A DNA stretch of 34,632 nt from Alishewanella longhuensis (GCF_014653435.1 NZ_BNAO01000003.1:7234-41865), one strand, 5' to 3'. Shown: positions 1-11,438, counted from the stretch's first letter. Translations and numbers: made by a program. The notes: generated from the letters alone by a model not told the origin.

Positions 1-170
1 AGCGCTGCGTATACTAATCACTTTGTTTCAGAAAATAAAGCAAAAAACATTATTTTTTTTCAACCGCGTGATTTTTGAGCCATTTTGCTACGTATAACAC
101 TGGAGTCATAGGAACTTTATCAGTATGATGCGGTCAATAATCTATAAAAACTCGGTATAAGGAGACAACT

Positions 171-839
171 ATGTCATACAGAGAAACCAGTAATATCAGC
201 ACCCTAAGTCAGGGCGTTGAAATCAACAAGGTGTTACGCAATACCTATTTTCTGCTTGGGTTAACCCTGGCGTTTAGCGCATTAACAGCCGTACTTGCTG
301 TGGCCATGAATATCTCTCCCATCGCATCGCTGGTGTGTATGATTGGTGGCTTTATCATGCTGTTTGTGGTGAACAAAAAAGCCGACTCAGCAAGTGGTAT
401 CTTCTGGGTGTTCGGTTTTGCCGGTTTAATGGGTGCCTCGTTAGGCCCAATGCTTAGCTACTACGGCGGTATACCTGGCGGTCCAGCACTGATTATGCAA
501 GCGTTAGCCGGTACAGCCTTAATCTTCTTTAGCTTGTCTGCTTATGTACTCACAACCCGCAAAGATTTCTCCTTTATGGGCGGTTTCTTAATGGTAGGGT
601 TAATCGTGGTATTGGTTGCGGCACTGGCGAATATCTTTTTTGCTATCCCGGCGTTAAGCTTAACCATCAGCGCGGCAGTGATCCTGATCATGTCGGGCTT
701 AATCCTGTTTGATACCAGCCGTATTATCAACGGCGGTGAAACTAACTATATCCGTGCTACTGTTTCATTATACTTAAACGTGTTTAACATCTTTGTTCAC
801 CTGTTAAGCCTGTTAGGTATTATGGGCGGCGACGACTAA
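171..839 (+). CDS. yccA: YccA-like Bax inhibitor-1 (BI-1/TMBIM) family membrane protein
   Basis: A 222-residue protein made almost entirely of hydrophobic helices (about seven, the first around residues 25-47) after a short polar N-terminus. The length and the late DTSRIINGGE segment before the last helices are typical of the bacterial BI-1 family. E. coli YccA is an inner-membrane protein that binds and modulates the FtsH protease; the same role here is inferred. The start is secure: AAGGAG at 159-164 lies seven bases before the ATG. It ends at a strong hairpin terminator (891-917), so it is probably monocistronic. The nearby tusE matches the E. coli order, where yccA and tusE are close; the serT tRNA found between them in E. 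coli is absent here. Confidence 0.9.
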   Translation: MSYRETSNISTLSQGVEINKVLRNTYFLLGLTLAFSALTAVLAVAMNISPIASLVCMIGGFIMLFVVNKKADSASGIFWVFGFAGLMGASLGPMLSYYGGIPGGPALIMQALAGTALIFFSLSAYVLTTRKDFSFMGGFLMVGLIVVLVAALANIFFAIPALSLTISAAVILIMSGLILFDTSRIINGGETNYIRATVSLYLNVFNIFVHLLSLLGIMGGDD

Positions 840-849
840 GCGGCTCGCA

Positions 850-917
850 GCCTAGCACAACTTTTGCGCTAGGTAGCCAAGCACGCTAAAATACCCCGCA
901 ATGCGGGGTATTTTTTT
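850..917 (+). terminator. Rho-independent terminator of yccA
   Basis: The arms ATACCCCGCA / TGCGGGGTAT at 891-911 are followed directly by seven T residues. A weaker stem, CCTAGC...GCTAGG, lies just upstream at 851-873. The hairpin overlaps the upstream-most ATG of the tusD frame (901), which argues against that ATG as the tusD start. Confidence 0.9.
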
Positions 918-972
918 GTTTATTAACAAGCAACACCCTACTCCGGTAACACACTTTTTTACAGGTGGCCCC

Positions 973-1323
973 TTGACCCGCTTTAGTTTATTACTGACCC
1001 AAAGCCCGCTGGCTAATCAAAGCTTTGCCAGTGCTTTGCAGTTTGCCAAAGCCGCCCTAGCGCAAGGCTTTACTATTGAGCAAATATTTTTATACGAAGA
1101 AGCCGTATTAGCGGCAGCCACGGCTATCGATTTACCGACCGACGAGCCTAACTTAGCGGCAACCTTAGCCCAGTTTTGCCAGCAACAACAGATAGCCTTA
1201 CTGTATTGTATTACCGCAGCAGAAAAACGCGGCGTGCAAGCTGATACCAGCGGTCACTATATTGCTGCCGGGCTGGCTGAGTTTGCTATGCGCCTTGCTA
1301 ACACTAAATTGGTACAGTTTTAA
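973..1323 (+). CDS. tusD: TusD, sulfurtransferase complex subunit (DsrE family)
   Basis: A DsrE-fold protein that forms the TusBCD hexamer with TusC and TusB. The complex takes persulfide sulfur from TusA and passes it to TusE for 2-thiolation of tRNA wobble uridine. The start chosen is TTG at 973, giving MTRFSLLL and 116 residues, close to the E. coli length. It has an SD-like AGGTGG ten bases upstream (963-968). The longer frame from ATG 901 starts inside the yccA terminator and adds 24 non-conserved residues. Cys79 (in YCITAAEKRGV) matches the persulfide cysteine of the family, and the C-terminus VQF is typical. Its TAA overlaps the tusC start (TAATG), so the genes are translationally coupled. 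Confidence 0.92.
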   Translation: MTRFSLLLTQSPLANQSFASALQFAKAALAQGFTIEQIFLYEEAVLAAATAIDLPTDEPNLAATLAQFCQQQQIALLYCITAAEKRGVQADTSGHYIAAGLAEFAMRLANTKLVQF

Positions 1324-1679
1324 TGCAACGAATTGCCATTATCCAAACCCAGCCCCCTTTTAATCAGGGCAAAGCGCGCGAAAGCCTGGATCTTATTTTG
1401 GCACTAGCGGCGGTAGACCATCAACTTAGTATTATTTTTACTGGCGATGCGGTCTACCAGCTGCTGCCCCTTAATACTCAAAGCTCTCAGCCATTAAAAG
1501 CGTTTCAAAAAAGCTTTGGGCTCTTTGCTTTGTACGAAATTGAGCACTGTTTGGTCTGTGCCGCATCTCTAACAGCGCGCGGCTTAAGCGGGTTAAGTTT
1601 ACCCGAGGGTTTTACAGCAGCAAGCCAGGCCGAGATTAAGGCCACGCTGGCTAGCGCTCAGCAAATTATCCGGTGCTAA
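1323..1679 (+). CDS. tusC: TusC, sulfurtransferase complex subunit (DsrF family)
   Basis: A 118-residue DsrE/DsrF-fold protein. The N-terminal strand RIAIIQTQPPF, the GKARESLDLILALAA helix and the segment ending SFGLFALYEIEHCLVC follow the TusC layout. It is the second subunit of the TusBCD sulfur relay; in the family TusC is structural and the catalytic cysteine is on TusD. Its ATG overlaps the tusD stop, and tusB follows after one base, so the order D-C-B with near-zero spacing is the classical operon. Confidence 0.92.
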   Translation: MQRIAIIQTQPPFNQGKARESLDLILALAAVDHQLSIIFTGDAVYQLLPLNTQSSQPLKAFQKSFGLFALYEIEHCLVCAASLTARGLSGLSLPEGFTAASQAEIKATLASAQQIIRC

Positions 1680-1680
1680 T

Positions 1681-1944
1681 ATGAAGCTAATTAACCTTAT
1701 TTCCCCCAGCGCAAATCTGGCAGAACTTACCGCCCTTGCCAGTGATGATGATCTGCTGTTGCTAAGACAAGACGCAGTATATTTGGTCTACCAGGCAGCG
1801 CTGCCGTTTCCGGGGAAAGTTCTGGCACTAGAGAGCGACATAAACTGGCGTAATATCACCCTACCTGCGCATATTCGTGCCATTACCGATGCAGAATGGG
1901 TGACATTGAGCGCCAACGCCAGCCAAAACCTTTTGTGGTCGTAA
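1681..1944 (+). CDS. tusB: TusB, sulfurtransferase complex subunit (DsrH family)
   Basis: An 87-residue protein with the small DsrH/TusB fold: an N-terminal strand, the [16 protein letters not shown] segment and a short C-terminal helix. It is the third subunit of TusBCD. The start is ATG at 1681, one base after the tusC stop. It is less conserved than TusC and TusD, so the call rests on size, the [10 protein letters not shown] motif and its place between tusC and tusE. Confidence 0.88.
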   Translation: MKLINLISPSANLAELTALASDDDLLLLRQDAVYLVYQAALPFPGKVLALESDINWRNITLPAHIRAITDAEWVTLSANASQNLLWS

Positions 1945-1985
1945 AACCCCAATTAACAGCGCTTAACGAGCTAAAAGAGAATAGC

Positions 1986-2342
1986 ATGAACGAAAATAGT
2001 ACAACCGAGCATACCCTTATTGTCGGCGGCCGTACTCTGGCGCTGGATAAACATGGCTATTTGCTGGATCTGGCCGAGTGGGAACCTGGGGTGGCCGAAC
2101 ATTTTGCACAACTGGAAAATATTCAGCTTAGCGATGCCCACTGGGAAGTGATCCGCTTTGTCCGGGAGTTTTATCAGGAATTTAATACCTCACCCGCAGT
2201 GCGGATGCTGGTAAAAGCGATGGCAGCTAAATTTGGCCCGGAAAAAGGCAACAGCAAATACCTGTTTATGTTATTTCCGGAAGGTCCGGCTAAACAAGCG
2301 ACTCGTTTAGCTGGCCTACCTAAACCGGCAAAATGTTTGTAG
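1986..2342 (+). CDS. tusE: TusE, sulfur relay protein (DsrC family)
   Basis: A 118-residue DsrC/TusE protein. [31 protein letters not shown] and the ending GLPKPAKCL are nearly identical to the family consensus. The penultimate residue, Cys117, accepts persulfide from TusD, and TusE then interacts with MnmA to deliver sulfur to tRNA U34. The frame is open further upstream to 1896, overlapping tusB. The ATG at 1986 is preferred because it follows an AAAGAGA ribosome site and gives the family N-terminus. A terminator at 2396-2430 closes the yccA-distal tus operon. Confidence 0.95.
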   Translation: MNENSTTEHTLIVGGRTLALDKHGYLLDLAEWEPGVAEHFAQLENIQLSDAHWEVIRFVREFYQEFNTSPAVRMLVKAMAAKFGPEKGNSKYLFMLFPEGPAKQATRLAGLPKPAKCL

Positions 2343-2395
2343 TACGTTTATTGAAAATTCCCTTTTCTCAAAGCGACTACCCGGTTCAAAAACGT

Positions 2396-2430
2396 AAAAA
2401 CCGCCAGGCGTAAGCCTAAGGCGGTTTTTT
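2396..2430 (+). terminator. Rho-independent terminator after tusE, possibly bidirectional
   Basis: AAAAACCGCC and GGCGGTTTTTT arms enclose a loop containing a second small stem (AGGCGTAAGCCT). Because the stem is flanked by A-run and T-run, it can also stop minus-strand transcription arriving from serS, which converges on it. Confidence 0.85.
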
Positions 2431-2502
2431 AATGCTGGCTTGGGAAGTGCTTAGCACGCATTGCCGCACTGCGTGCCAGCAACCTCTGGCACCATCACTC
2501 AC

Positions 2503-3810
<1,308 letters not shown>

Positions 3811-3995
3811 TCAGGCTATCTCGCTCATTATAATTGCTGTTTTGGCGCTAGCTGTTTAGCTGCAACAAAAATGAATTTGAGGATAGTGCTAACAATTAAT
3901 TGAATAGGGCAGAATATTACCCAGTGCTAAGCGAAATTGAAATGCTTTTCCACGTTTTTATCCCCTTCATCCTGAAAGTTGTAGCAACCTTCCCC

Positions 3996-5327
3996 TTATG
4001 GTTGGCGCTTTGTCTGGCTTTGTGCATCCAACTCACGCAAATACCGCAGTTTTTCCGCCAGTTGTTTTTCCATACCGCGCTCTGAAGGTTGGTAAAACTG
4101 CTCGTGCCACAGCTCAGGCGGTAAATAACGCTCCCCGGCGGCATAAGCGCCGGGCTCATTGTGCGCATAGCGATACTCAGCGCCATGGCCTAATTGCTTT
4201 TGCAATGCAGTCGGGGCATTACGTAAATGCAGCGGCACCGGATAATCCGGCATCTCGGCGATTTGCTGTTTAATGCGGTTAAAGGCCATATACACCGCAT
4301 TACTTTTTGGCGCTAAGGCTAAATACACTGCAGCCTGCGCAATAGCCCGTTCCCCCTCAGCAGGACCAACCCGTGAAAAAGTATCCCAAGCATTTAGCGC
4401 CAGCGTTAACGCCCGTGGATCGGCGTTACCAATATCTTCACTGGCAATGGCTAATAAGCGCCGGGCGACATAGAGCGGATCACCACCACCGGCCAGAATG
4501 CGTGCATACCAATAAAGCGCTGCGTCAGGATCGGAACCCCGTACCGACTTATGAAAAGCCGAAATTAAGTCATAAAATACATCGCCTTCGCGATCAAACC
4601 CTGCCAGTTGCTGCGGTACCACCTGTTTTACCTGCTCAGCCGTAATGCAACTACCCGGCTCGGCTAGCTCTGCCAGTTGTTCCAGTACGTTTAATAGGCG
4701 CCGGGCATCGCCTGCGCTAAGCTGCAATAGCAAACGCTCGGCATCCGCAGCAATGCTGAGCTTTAACGCACCTAAACCTGCGGGCTCAGTGTTCAGGGCA
4801 TGATGCAGTACTTGCTGTAAATCTTGTTCGGTAAGCGGTTTCAGTACACAAACCCGGGCGCGCGAGAGTACCGCATTATTTAGGGCAAACGCCGGGTTCT
4901 CAGTGGTCGCGCCAATAAAAATAATGGTGCCATCTTCAATATGCGGTAAAAACGCATCCTGCTGCGCTTTATTAAAACGATGTACTTCATCTACAAATAA
5001 TAAGGTTCGTTGCTGATATTGCTGCTGGCGTAATTTGGCTTCGCTAATGGCGTCGCGGATCTCTTTAACGCCAGCGGTAACCGCCGAAATACGCTGCATG
5101 GCAGCATTAGCGTGGCTGGCAATCAGCTCTGCAAGGGTCGTTTTACCGGTGCCCGGCGGTCCCCATAAAATTAACGAGAACACCCGCCCGGCGGTAATGG
5201 CTTTATGGAGTGGCGTACCGGGTGCCACCAAATGTTGCTGACCAACATAGTCAGCAAGCTGCTGCGGTCGCATCCGGGCCGCCAGTGGCCGGATATCGTC
5301 AGAAAAATCAAGTTGCAGGCTGGTCAT
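3996..5327 (-). CDS. rarA: RarA (MgsA), replication-associated recombination AAA+ ATPase
   Basis: A 443-residue clamp-loader-like AAA+ protein of the RarA/Mgs1/WRNIP1 family, which acts at stalled replication forks. Walker A is GPPGTGKTT (residues 56-64), Walker B is [12 protein letters not shown], the sensor-1 region is [12 protein letters not shown], and the C-terminal MgsA oligomerisation domain carries [13 protein letters not shown] and [16 protein letters not shown]. All key residues are present and the length is normal. It starts 21 bases after lolA, with no strong SD visible, suggesting translational coupling in the ftsK-lolA-rarA transcript. Confidence 0.96.
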   Translation of the reverse strand: MTSLQLDFSDDIRPLAARMRPQQLADYVGQQHLVAPGTPLHKAITAGRVFSLILWGPPGTGKTTLAELIASHANAAMQRISAVTAGVKEIRDAISEAKLRQQQYQQRTLLFVDEVHRFNKAQQDAFLPHIEDGTIIFIGATTENPAFALNNAVLSRARVCVLKPLTEQDLQQVLHHALNTEPAGLGALKLSIAADAERLLLQLSAGDARRLLNVLEQLAELAEPGSCITAEQVKQVVPQQLAGFDREGDVFYDLISAFHKSVRGSDPDAALYWYARILAGGGDPLYVARRLLAIASEDIGNADPRALTLALNAWDTFSRVGPAEGERAIAQAAVYLALAPKSNAVYMAFNRIKQQIAEMPDYPVPLHLRNAPTALQKQLGHGAEYRYAHNEPGAYAAGERYLPPELWHEQFYQPSERGMEKQLAEKLRYLRELDAQSQTKRQP

Positions 5328-5348
5328 GGCTGGGTAATTTGTTGAAAA

Positions 5349-6053
5349 TTAGCGTTGACGCTGATCATCAACATCGAGATTATTAGTCACGTTAAAGCCA
5401 AACAACGTATCCGTTAAACGGGTATTTAGCTTAATCTCACTAAACAGATAAACACTTTGCTGCTGGTTGATGTCAATAACCTGCATTTCAATTAGCTTAT
5501 TATCGCTAAAGGTCAGCATCAGTTGCTGTACCGGGTTATCGGCATTAAGCGGGTGGATAAAGAAGCTTTGTGCTTGTTTTGTTACCTGGTACTGTTGCCA
5601 GAGTGTTTTATCGGCGCTGGTCAGCAGCGCAAAAGGGGTTTGCCCAACTTCACTCTCGGCATCATAAATACTCACTTGCTCCAGCAGCTCATTATAAAAC
5701 CACAGGGTTTTACCATCACTCACCAATAAAGACGGCTCTGGCGTTTGGCTTTCAAATCTAAAACGTGCATGTTGTTTTAGCGCGAGAGTGCCTTCACCCT
5801 CTTGTAATAATTGCTGCTGAATATCGTAAACCCGTTGGCGGTACTGTGCAGAAAATGATTTCACCTTCGCTAATTGCTGCATTAGCTCTGCGCTGGCATC
5901 TTCTGCCGCCAAACGTTGCTGGCGCATGGCCTGCATATGGGGCGCAAAATCAGGGCGCGGCAAAACCTCTACCGTTTGCGCCACTACGCCTTGCCATAGC
6001 GCTGTTCCTGCAAAACTTGCTGCCAACACCACTAAAGCTGTGATTTTTTTCAT
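5349..6053 (-). CDS. lolA: LolA, periplasmic lipoprotein carrier
   Basis: A 234-residue LolA protein, which carries lipoproteins from the LolCDE transporter to LolB at the outer membrane. Residues 1-25 form a Sec signal peptide with a probable cut after GVVAQ. The mature part shows the family segments FSAQYRQRVYD, FRFESQTPEPSLLVSDGKTLWFYN and FLLTSADKTLW-like. It is a little longer than E. coli LolA (about 204) because of an extended N-terminal helix. Its ATG overlaps the ftsK stop (TAATG), so it is coupled to ftsK, as in the usual enterobacterial order. Confidence 0.93.
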   Translation of the reverse strand: MKKITALVVLAASFAGTALWQGVVAQTVEVLPRPDFAPHMQAMRQQRLAAEDASAELMQQLAKVKSFSAQYRQRVYDIQQQLLQEGEGTLALKQHARFRFESQTPEPSLLVSDGKTLWFYNELLEQVSIYDAESEVGQTPFALLTSADKTLWQQYQVTKQAQSFFIHPLNADNPVQQLMLTFSDNKLIEMQVIDINQQQSVYLFSEIKLNTRLTDTLFGFNVTNNLDVDDQRQR

Positions 6054-8650
6054 TAATATCCTCTGTTTGCAGCCGGTACAACCACTTCACGGTTGCCATT
6101 ATGTCCTGGAGCACTTACTACGCCGCTGTGTTCCATTTGTTCCACCAGCCGCGCAGCACGATTATAGCCGATCCTAAACTTGCGTTGCACGCCAGAAACA
6201 GAGGCGCGACGGGTTTCTATTACAAAAGCCACCGCCTGGTCATATAACGGATCCGCTTCGCCGTCTTCCCCTTCGAGTGTTTCGCCAGGTAATAAGTTCT
6301 CTTCAGTGGTTTCGCCGCTTAAAATCTCAGCAATATACTGCGGCTTGCCGCGTTTTTTCCAATCAGCAACCACGGCATGAACTTCATGATCGTCTACAAA
6401 GGCGCCGTGCACCCGGTTAGGTACGCCTGAGCCTGGCGGCAGATACAACATATCGCCCTGCCCTAATAAGCTTTCTGCGCCTTGCTGATCTAAAATAGTG
6501 CGGGAATCAATTTTCGACGATACCTGAAAGGCGATCCGCGTCGGAATATTGGCCTTGATCAAACCGGTGATCACATCGACCGACGGCCGCTGCGTTGCTA
6601 AAATCAAGTGGATACCGGCCGCCCGTGCTTTTTGGGCGATACGGGCAATCAGTTCTTCTACTTTTTTACCGACAATCATCATCATATCGGCAAATTCGTC
6701 AATCACTACCACGATAGACGGCAGCTTTTCTAAATACGGTGCTTCGCCACGCATATCGTCTGATGGCTTCCACAGCGGGTCTTTGATTGGTTGCCCTTCG
6801 CTAATGGCGTCTTTTACTTTAATGTTGTAGCCTTTGAGGTTACGCACCCCAAGTGCCGACATCAGCTTATAGCGCCGCTCCATTTCACCCACGCACCAAC
6901 GCAGGCCATTGGCGGCATCTTTCATATCGGTAACCACTTCGGTTAATAAGTGCGGAATACCCTCGTAAATCGACAGTTCCAACATCTTGGGGTCAATCAT
7001 TAAAAAGCGTACATCATCCGGTGTCGACTTATACAATAAACTACAAATCATTACGTTAACGCCAACCGATTTACCCGAACCCGTGGTACCGGCAACTAAC
7101 AAATGCGGCATTTTCGCTAGGTCTGCAACAACTGACTTACCAGCAATATCTTTACCCAGCACCATGGTCAGCGCCGATTTTGACTCGGTAAACACCTCAT
7201 CACCAATCACTTCCGATAAACGGACAATTTCCCGATGCTGGTTAGGCAGCTCTAAACCAATAAAACTCTTGCCTGGGATAACCTCGACAACCCGCACACT
7301 AATGGCTGACAAGGAACGCGCCAAGTCTTTGGCCAAACCAGTAATTTTACTAACCTTAACACCAGGCGCTAAATCCAGCTCAAAGCGGGTTACCACTGGG
7401 CCAGGATGAACTCCTACAACTTTGGCTTCTACGTTAAAGTCTAATAATTTAGCTTCAACTAAGCGCGACACCCGCTCTAAATCAGCAGGATCAATGGGAT
7501 TAACAGCCTTATCTGGCCGATCTAGCAAGGCAAGCGAGGGTAACTCTTCTATAGAATGCACCACCTCCTCGCTGTCATCCGTATCGTCGGTTTGCTCATC
7601 TTCATCGGGCGGGAAACGCATTAGCGGATCTAACTCTTCTTCTTGCTCCAACTCACGGAAGGTTCTGCTCATATGTTCGGCATCAAAGGGCTCATCTATG
7701 GCGCTAAAAGAAAGTTGCTCGTCAGCCAGTGAATCGACACTGTAATAAGCCTTGGCTTCGGTTCTTTCGTTAAGCGGGCGAATGGGCAACGGCTCTTTAC
7801 GTTTTATACTTTGAGTCGGTGTGAGGTAAGGTTTATCTACCTCCGTAGTATCAAAACTAAAACGAGGTTCTGCCACATCATCAATTTCCGGGAAAAGGTA
7901 ATCATCATCCAACGGCTCAGGTAATGCTTCTACCTTAACCCGGCGAGCTTTAGCAGGGCTTTTCGCCGGTAGCTCTTTATTTTCACTGCCACCCAGGGCA
8001 AAAGGGCTTGCCTCGCGCCTAGCATTAAATCGCTGGGGTAATGAGACCATCAGGTTAAACAATGCAAAGCACTGGGCACCTAAATAATCCGCAACTGTTA
8101 GCCAGGAAATACCGGTGAGTAAGGTTAACCCTGTTGCAAAACCACACAGCAACAACAGGCTGGTGCCAATAAAATTAAAAAAAGGCAGCAGGCTGCCACT
8201 GATCTTATCGCCCAGCACACCACCCGAGGAAAAATAATAAATATCGTTAAAGTTCATGCTGCTAATAGCGGTTGCCGCACAAAGCGTCAGCAACAGGCCA
8301 AACAAGCGTAAGCCTAAAATCAAATAGTCGAGACTTAGTAAATCGTGATAGCGCTTAAACAGCATATAACCCGAGAAGGCGACTAAAAATGGAATTAAGT
8401 AAGCAATCCAACCAAAGCTAACAAGTAAAACGTCTGCTAGCCAGGCACCGCCACGACCGCCATAATTGTTAATTTGTTGATGGTAGCCCGTTTGCGACCA
8501 GCTCGGATCAGCCGGATCGAAGGATAATAAAGACAGCAACATAAAGAGTGCCAGGCCGGAAAATAAAATTAACCCGACTTCCAGCAACCGCTGTACCCCA
8601 TTTAATGAAAATAACACTCTGCTTTGCAAAAGAAAGGCCCCTAAATTCAT
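6053..8650 (-). CDS. ftsK: FtsK, DNA translocase and divisome protein
   Basis: An 865-residue FtsK. About four transmembrane helices occupy residues 20-190 and anchor it at the septum. An acidic linker (about 200-390) is much shorter than in E. coli FtsK (1329 residues). The RecA-like motor has Walker A GTTGSGKS at 521-528, Walker [13 protein letters not shown], and the [13 protein letters not shown] segment. The C-terminal gamma winged helix (from about 800, [23 protein letters not shown]) reads KOPS and activates XerCD at dif. The start is ATG at 8650; the first cytoplasmic stretch is short. It heads the ftsK-lolA(-rarA-serS) block. Confidence 0.96.
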   Translation of the reverse strand: MNLGAFLLQSRVLFSLNGVQRLLEVGLILFSGLALFMLLSLLSFDPADPSWSQTGYHQQINNYGGRGGAWLADVLLVSFGWIAYLIPFLVAFSGYMLFKRYHDLLSLDYLILGLRLFGLLLTLCAATAISSMNFNDIYYFSSGGVLGDKISGSLLPFFNFIGTSLLLLCGFATGLTLLTGISWLTVADYLGAQCFALFNLMVSLPQRFNARREASPFALGGSENKELPAKSPAKARRVKVEALPEPLDDDYLFPEIDDVAEPRFSFDTTEVDKPYLTPTQSIKRKEPLPIRPLNERTEAKAYYSVDSLADEQLSFSAIDEPFDAEHMSRTFRELEQEEELDPLMRFPPDEDEQTDDTDDSEEVVHSIEELPSLALLDRPDKAVNPIDPADLERVSRLVEAKLLDFNVEAKVVGVHPGPVVTRFELDLAPGVKVSKITGLAKDLARSLSAISVRVVEVIPGKSFIGLELPNQHREIVRLSEVIGDEVFTESKSALTMVLGKDIAGKSVVADLAKMPHLLVAGTTGSGKSVGVNVMICSLLYKSTPDDVRFLMIDPKMLELSIYEGIPHLLTEVVTDMKDAANGLRWCVGEMERRYKLMSALGVRNLKGYNIKVKDAISEGQPIKDPLWKPSDDMRGEAPYLEKLPSIVVVIDEFADMMMIVGKKVEELIARIAQKARAAGIHLILATQRPSVDVITGLIKANIPTRIAFQVSSKIDSRTILDQQGAESLLGQGDMLYLPPGSGVPNRVHGAFVDDHEVHAVVADWKKRGKPQYIAEILSGETTEENLLPGETLEGEDGEADPLYDQAVAFVIETRRASVSGVQRKFRIGYNRAARLVEQMEHSGVVSAPGHNGNREVVVPAANRGY

Positions 8651-9006
8651 AATCCGTGTCTAACAGCCAGCCTAAATAGTCTTGGTTTAGTCTGGCGCGA
8701 CATCTGTGCTGCTGCAGTCTGTTTTACTGATACGCCTAGGTTACCAGAGCTGTTGTAAAAGTGCATCTTTGCTTAGACCTTATCTCCCCAAGTTAGCTGA
8801 AGATACGCATTTCAAAACGTTTGGGCGCTCTTAAAATAAGACCCCTGGTAACACCACCTCGACCAGCTTGATCAACATCTTTTTTCCCGCTGCAATTCGC
8901 GTCTTGAAGTAACTTGGTTATATTACCAGCTTAACCAACAGATTATGAATAAAAGCTGTATAACCTGCGCGTTATGGCTAAGGAAACTCTGCACAGCATA
9001 ATAACT
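8651..9006 (-). promoter_or_regulatory. lrp-ftsK intergenic region, ftsK leader
   Basis: These 356 bases hold no convincing gene. They must contain the ftsK promoter and the lrp 3-prime end. No clear T-tailed terminator after lrp is visible, and no LexA box of the CTGT-N8-ACAG type was found, although E. coli ftsK has one. The assignment is by position only. Confidence 0.4.
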
Positions 9007-9492
9007 TTACAGCATAGGTATAAAACTACTTTGTTTAACTTCTTCCATCACCACATAGGTACGACTTTCCCGCACACTGGGTAAACGCAGCAAGGTTTCA
9101 CCCAATAGCTCACGATAAGCGGCCATATTAGCAACCCGGGTTTTTAATAAAAAATCAAAGCTACCGGAGACTAAATGACATTCCTGAATCTCATTGAGTT
9201 TTTGCACCGCCTTACTAAATTCATCAAAATCTTCCGGCGAGGTTTTACTGAGGGTAATTTCTACAAACACCAGCATGGCCGCCCCCACTTTATGCGGGTC
9301 CACCAAAGCGGTGTAGCCCAGTATATAGCCCTCAGCCTCCAGCTTTCGCACCCGCTCTAAACATGGCGTGGGGCTTAACCCCACCCGGCGCGCCAATTCG
9401 ACATTCGCTAAACGCCCATCATGTTGTAATTCCACCAGAATTTTCCGGTCGATGCGATCTAACTTCTTGATGCTCTTACTTAAAGAATACAT
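9007..9492 (-). CDS. lrp: Lrp, leucine-responsive regulatory protein
   Basis: A 161-residue Lrp/AsnC-family regulator. The N-terminal helix-turn-helix NVELARRVGLSPTPCLERVRKLE is followed by the RAM effector domain (LVFVEITL, ECHLVSGSFDFLLKTRV, YVVMEEVKQS). These match classical Lrp very closely rather than a generic AsnC paralogue. The frame is open to a GTG at 9537, but ATG 9492 (MYSLSKSIKKLDRIDRKIL) gives the family length; its upstream AGGA is spaced rather far (12 bases). Lrp senses leucine or alanine as global nutrient signals. Its divergence from ald suggests direct control of alanine catabolism, as known in other gammaproteobacteria. Confidence 0.94.
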   Translation of the reverse strand: MYSLSKSIKKLDRIDRKILVELQHDGRLANVELARRVGLSPTPCLERVRKLEAEGYILGYTALVDPHKVGAAMLVFVEITLSKTSPEDFDEFSKAVQKLNEIQECHLVSGSFDFLLKTRVANMAAYRELLGETLLRLPSVRESRTYVVMEEVKQSSFIPML

Positions 9493-9640
9493 ACCAGCAT
9501 AAAATCCTGAGTAACCACCCAAAACAGGATTTTGCACTATTTACTAAGCTTAAAACAAGCAGTAATTCTGGTTTTTTGTCGCTATACTGCGCAAAAATAT
9601 TACCAAACCCAAAATCATTGAAAATGCAGTTAGGCGGCAA

Positions 9641-9733
9641 GTGAGTGAAGCCCATGAGCATAGGAATACTATGTGATTGGGTGAGCGAGCGCAGCCAACA
9701 GAGCTGCAACTTCAAGGATGAAGGGTTCAACCC
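9641..9733 (+). repeat. Structured intergenic repeat in the ald leader (candidate)
   Basis: The sequence between the lrp/ald promoter region and the ald start has repeat-like structure: GTGAGTGA at 9641 and GTGAGCGA at 9681, an imperfect stem GCATAG/CTATGT near 9657-9674, a stem GCAGC/GCTGC at 9691-9707, and TTCAAGG / GGGTTCAA near 9711-9730. It resembles from memory a family of intergenic repeats common in Alteromonadales-type genomes; that identity is recollection, not a search. In the mRNA it would form the 5-prime untranslated leader of ald. Confidence 0.5.
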
Positions 9734-9749
9734 AACCAAGGTGAGACTT

Positions 9750-10868
9750 ATGATTATCGGTGTACCTAAAGAAATTAAAAACCATGAATACCGTGTCGGC
9801 ATGACCCCTGCTAGCGTGCGTGAGTTAATTGGCCATGGCCACAGCGTCTTTGTTGAACACAACGCCGGTATGGGCATTGGTTTTACCGATGAAGATTATC
9901 AAGCTGTGGGTGCTAGCGTTTTAGCGACCGCCGCCGAAGTGTTCGCCAAGGCGGATATGATTGTTAAAGTAAAAGAACCTCAAGCCGTTGAACGCGCCAT
10001 GTTGCGTGATGGCCAAATCCTGTTTACTTACCTGCATTTAGCGCCGGACCCAGAGCAAACCGCTGACTTAATTAAGTCAAAAGCCGTTTGTATTGCTTAT
10101 GAAACGGTTACTGATAACAAAGGTGGCTTGCCGTTACTAGCACCTATGTCAGAAGTCGCTGGCCGTATGTCTATTCAAGCAGGTGCCCGCGCTTTAGAAA
10201 AATCTTGCGCCGGCCGTGGCATGTTATTAGGCGGTGTACCGGGTGTTGCACCAGCGAAAGTCGTAGTCATTGGTGGCGGTATGGTGGGTGCTAATGCCGC
10301 GCAAATGGCTGTTGGCTTAGGTGCCGATGTGACAGTACTAGATCGCAATGTCGATGTATTACGCCGTATCAATGCCCAGTTTAACGGCGCAGTTAAAGCA
10401 ATCTACTCTACTGCCGAAGCGTTAGAGCAAGAAGTACTGGCGGCCGATTTAGTGATTGGTGGCGTATTAGTGCCGGGTGCAGCAGCGCCTAAACTGGTAA
10501 CCCGTGATCATATCAAGCGCATGAAGCCAGGCTCAGCCATTGTCGATGTGGCTATTGACCAGGGCGGCTGTGTAGAGACCTCTAAGCCTACCACTCATGC
10601 TGATCCAACCTATATTGTTGATGACGTAGTGCATTACTGTGTAGCGAATATGCCAGGTGCGGTACCACGTACTTCTACTTTTGCGTTAAATAACGCAACG
10701 CTGCCCTTTATCATCCGTTTAGCGAATAAAGGATACAAGCAAGCATTGCAAGACGACAAGCACTTGTTAGCAGGCTTAAACGTGTACCGTGGTTTAGTCA
10801 CCAACGAAAGCGTGGCCGAAGCTTTAAACCTGGCTTATGTTGCACCAGAAGTGGCTTTAAACGCCTAA
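9750..10868 (+). CDS. ald: Alanine dehydrogenase
   Basis: A 372-residue enzyme for NAD-dependent oxidation of L-alanine to pyruvate and ammonium. The N-terminus [20 protein letters not shown] and the substrate-site segment VKVKEPQ are diagnostic. The Rossmann motif [28 protein letters not shown] and the late segment [20 protein letters not shown] complete the pattern. The frame is open to 9645, but ATG 9750 follows AAGGTGAG and gives the exact family N-terminus. It is divergent from lrp; Lrp-type activation by alanine is a reasonable inference. A terminator follows at 10890. Confidence 0.97.
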   Translation: MIIGVPKEIKNHEYRVGMTPASVRELIGHGHSVFVEHNAGMGIGFTDEDYQAVGASVLATAAEVFAKADMIVKVKEPQAVERAMLRDGQILFTYLHLAPDPEQTADLIKSKAVCIAYETVTDNKGGLPLLAPMSEVAGRMSIQAGARALEKSCAGRGMLLGGVPGVAPAKVVVIGGGMVGANAAQMAVGLGADVTVLDRNVDVLRRINAQFNGAVKAIYSTAEALEQEVLAADLVIGGVLVPGAAAPKLVTRDHIKRMKPGSAIVDVAIDQGGCVETSKPTTHADPTYIVDDVVHYCVANMPGAVPRTSTFALNNATLPFIIRLANKGYKQALQDDKHLLAGLNVYRGLVTNESVAEALNLAYVAPEVALNA

Positions 10869-10889
10869 ATAGCTGTTTGCCTAAGTTAT

Positions 10890-10922
10890 TAAAAAAAGCC
10901 GGTTTTTACCGGCTTTTTTATT
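10890..10922 (+). terminator. Rho-independent terminator of ald
   Basis: An A-run, then AAAGCCGG / CCGGCTTT arms around a TTTTTA loop, then a T-rich tail. A good bipartite terminator 21 bases after the ald stop. Confidence 0.9.
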
Positions 10923-11160
10923 TTATTCAACTTTATCTGATTTATTCTCCGATAAAGCTATACATTCCGCTCAGACCTGTTATAGTGCTTACCGGCCTGT
11001 AGTACAGACCTATGTAACAACTTGTTTTTGAAAACTTCGCTACACAGCTTCGCTTGTAAGTCATGTCCTGAAGATTCACGCACGTTTGGCCACATAAGTA
11101 ACAGTCAGGCTAAAAGCGCATTTCGCGTTAATAAACATTTTAAATTTTTAGGAGTCTCTC
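10923..11160 (+). promoter_or_regulatory. Long leader and promoter region of the cold-shock gene
   Basis: No gene is visible between the ald terminator and the csp start. A long untranslated leader is characteristic of cold-shock mRNAs, where it folds into a temperature-dependent structure. The only site placed with confidence is the ribosome site TAGGAG at 11149-11154. A thermosensor role is inferred from the family, not shown. Confidence 0.5.
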
Positions 11161-11370
11161 ATGGCTAAAGTAACTGGTGTAGTAAAGTGGTTTAACGCTG
11201 ATAAAGGTTTCGGTTTCATCACTCAAGATAACGGCGGCGCAGACGCTTTCGTTCACTTCCGTGCTATCCAAACTGAAGGTTACAAAACCTTAAACGAAGG
11301 TCAGCGCGTAGCTTTCGAAATCGAACAAGGCCAAAAAGGCCCACAAGCTGCTAACGTTACTGTACTGTAA
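11161..11370 (+). CDS. Cold-shock protein, CspA family
   Basis: A 69-residue single cold-shock domain. RNP1 (KGFGFI, residues 16-21) and RNP2 (DAFVHF) are intact, and [15 protein letters not shown] is the family signature. Such proteins bind single-stranded RNA and DNA and melt mRNA secondary structure. The SD AGGAG is well placed and a terminator follows at 11411. Which csp paralogue it is (cold-induced or constitutive) cannot be told from the protein; the long leader hints at regulated expression. Confidence 0.95.
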   Translation: MAKVTGVVKWFNADKGFGFITQDNGGADAFVHFRAIQTEGYKTLNEGQRVAFEIEQGQKGPQAANVTVL

Positions 11371-11410
11371 TAGTACGCTAATATAGCGCTTATCGGTTTC
11401 CGATAGTATA

Positions 11411-11438
11411 AATGGTCAGCTTAGCTGGCCATTTTTGT
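11411..11438 (+). terminator. Rho-independent terminator of the cold-shock gene
   Basis: AATGGTCAGC / GCTGGCCATT arms with a TTA loop and a TTTTTG tail, 40 bases after the csp stop. Confidence 0.88.

Noticed and set aside
840..900. tRNA gene (serT) between yccA and the tus genes
   Set aside because: E. coli has serT at this place, but no cloverleaf-capable sequence is present here.
901..972. Upstream ATG extension of tusD
   Set aside because: It starts inside the yccA terminator hairpin and adds residues not found in TusD; TTG 973 has an SD-like site and gives the family length.
8651..9006. LexA box upstream of ftsK
   Set aside because: Sequences such as CTGTGCTGCTGCAG were inspected, but none has the CTGT-N8-ACAG spacing.
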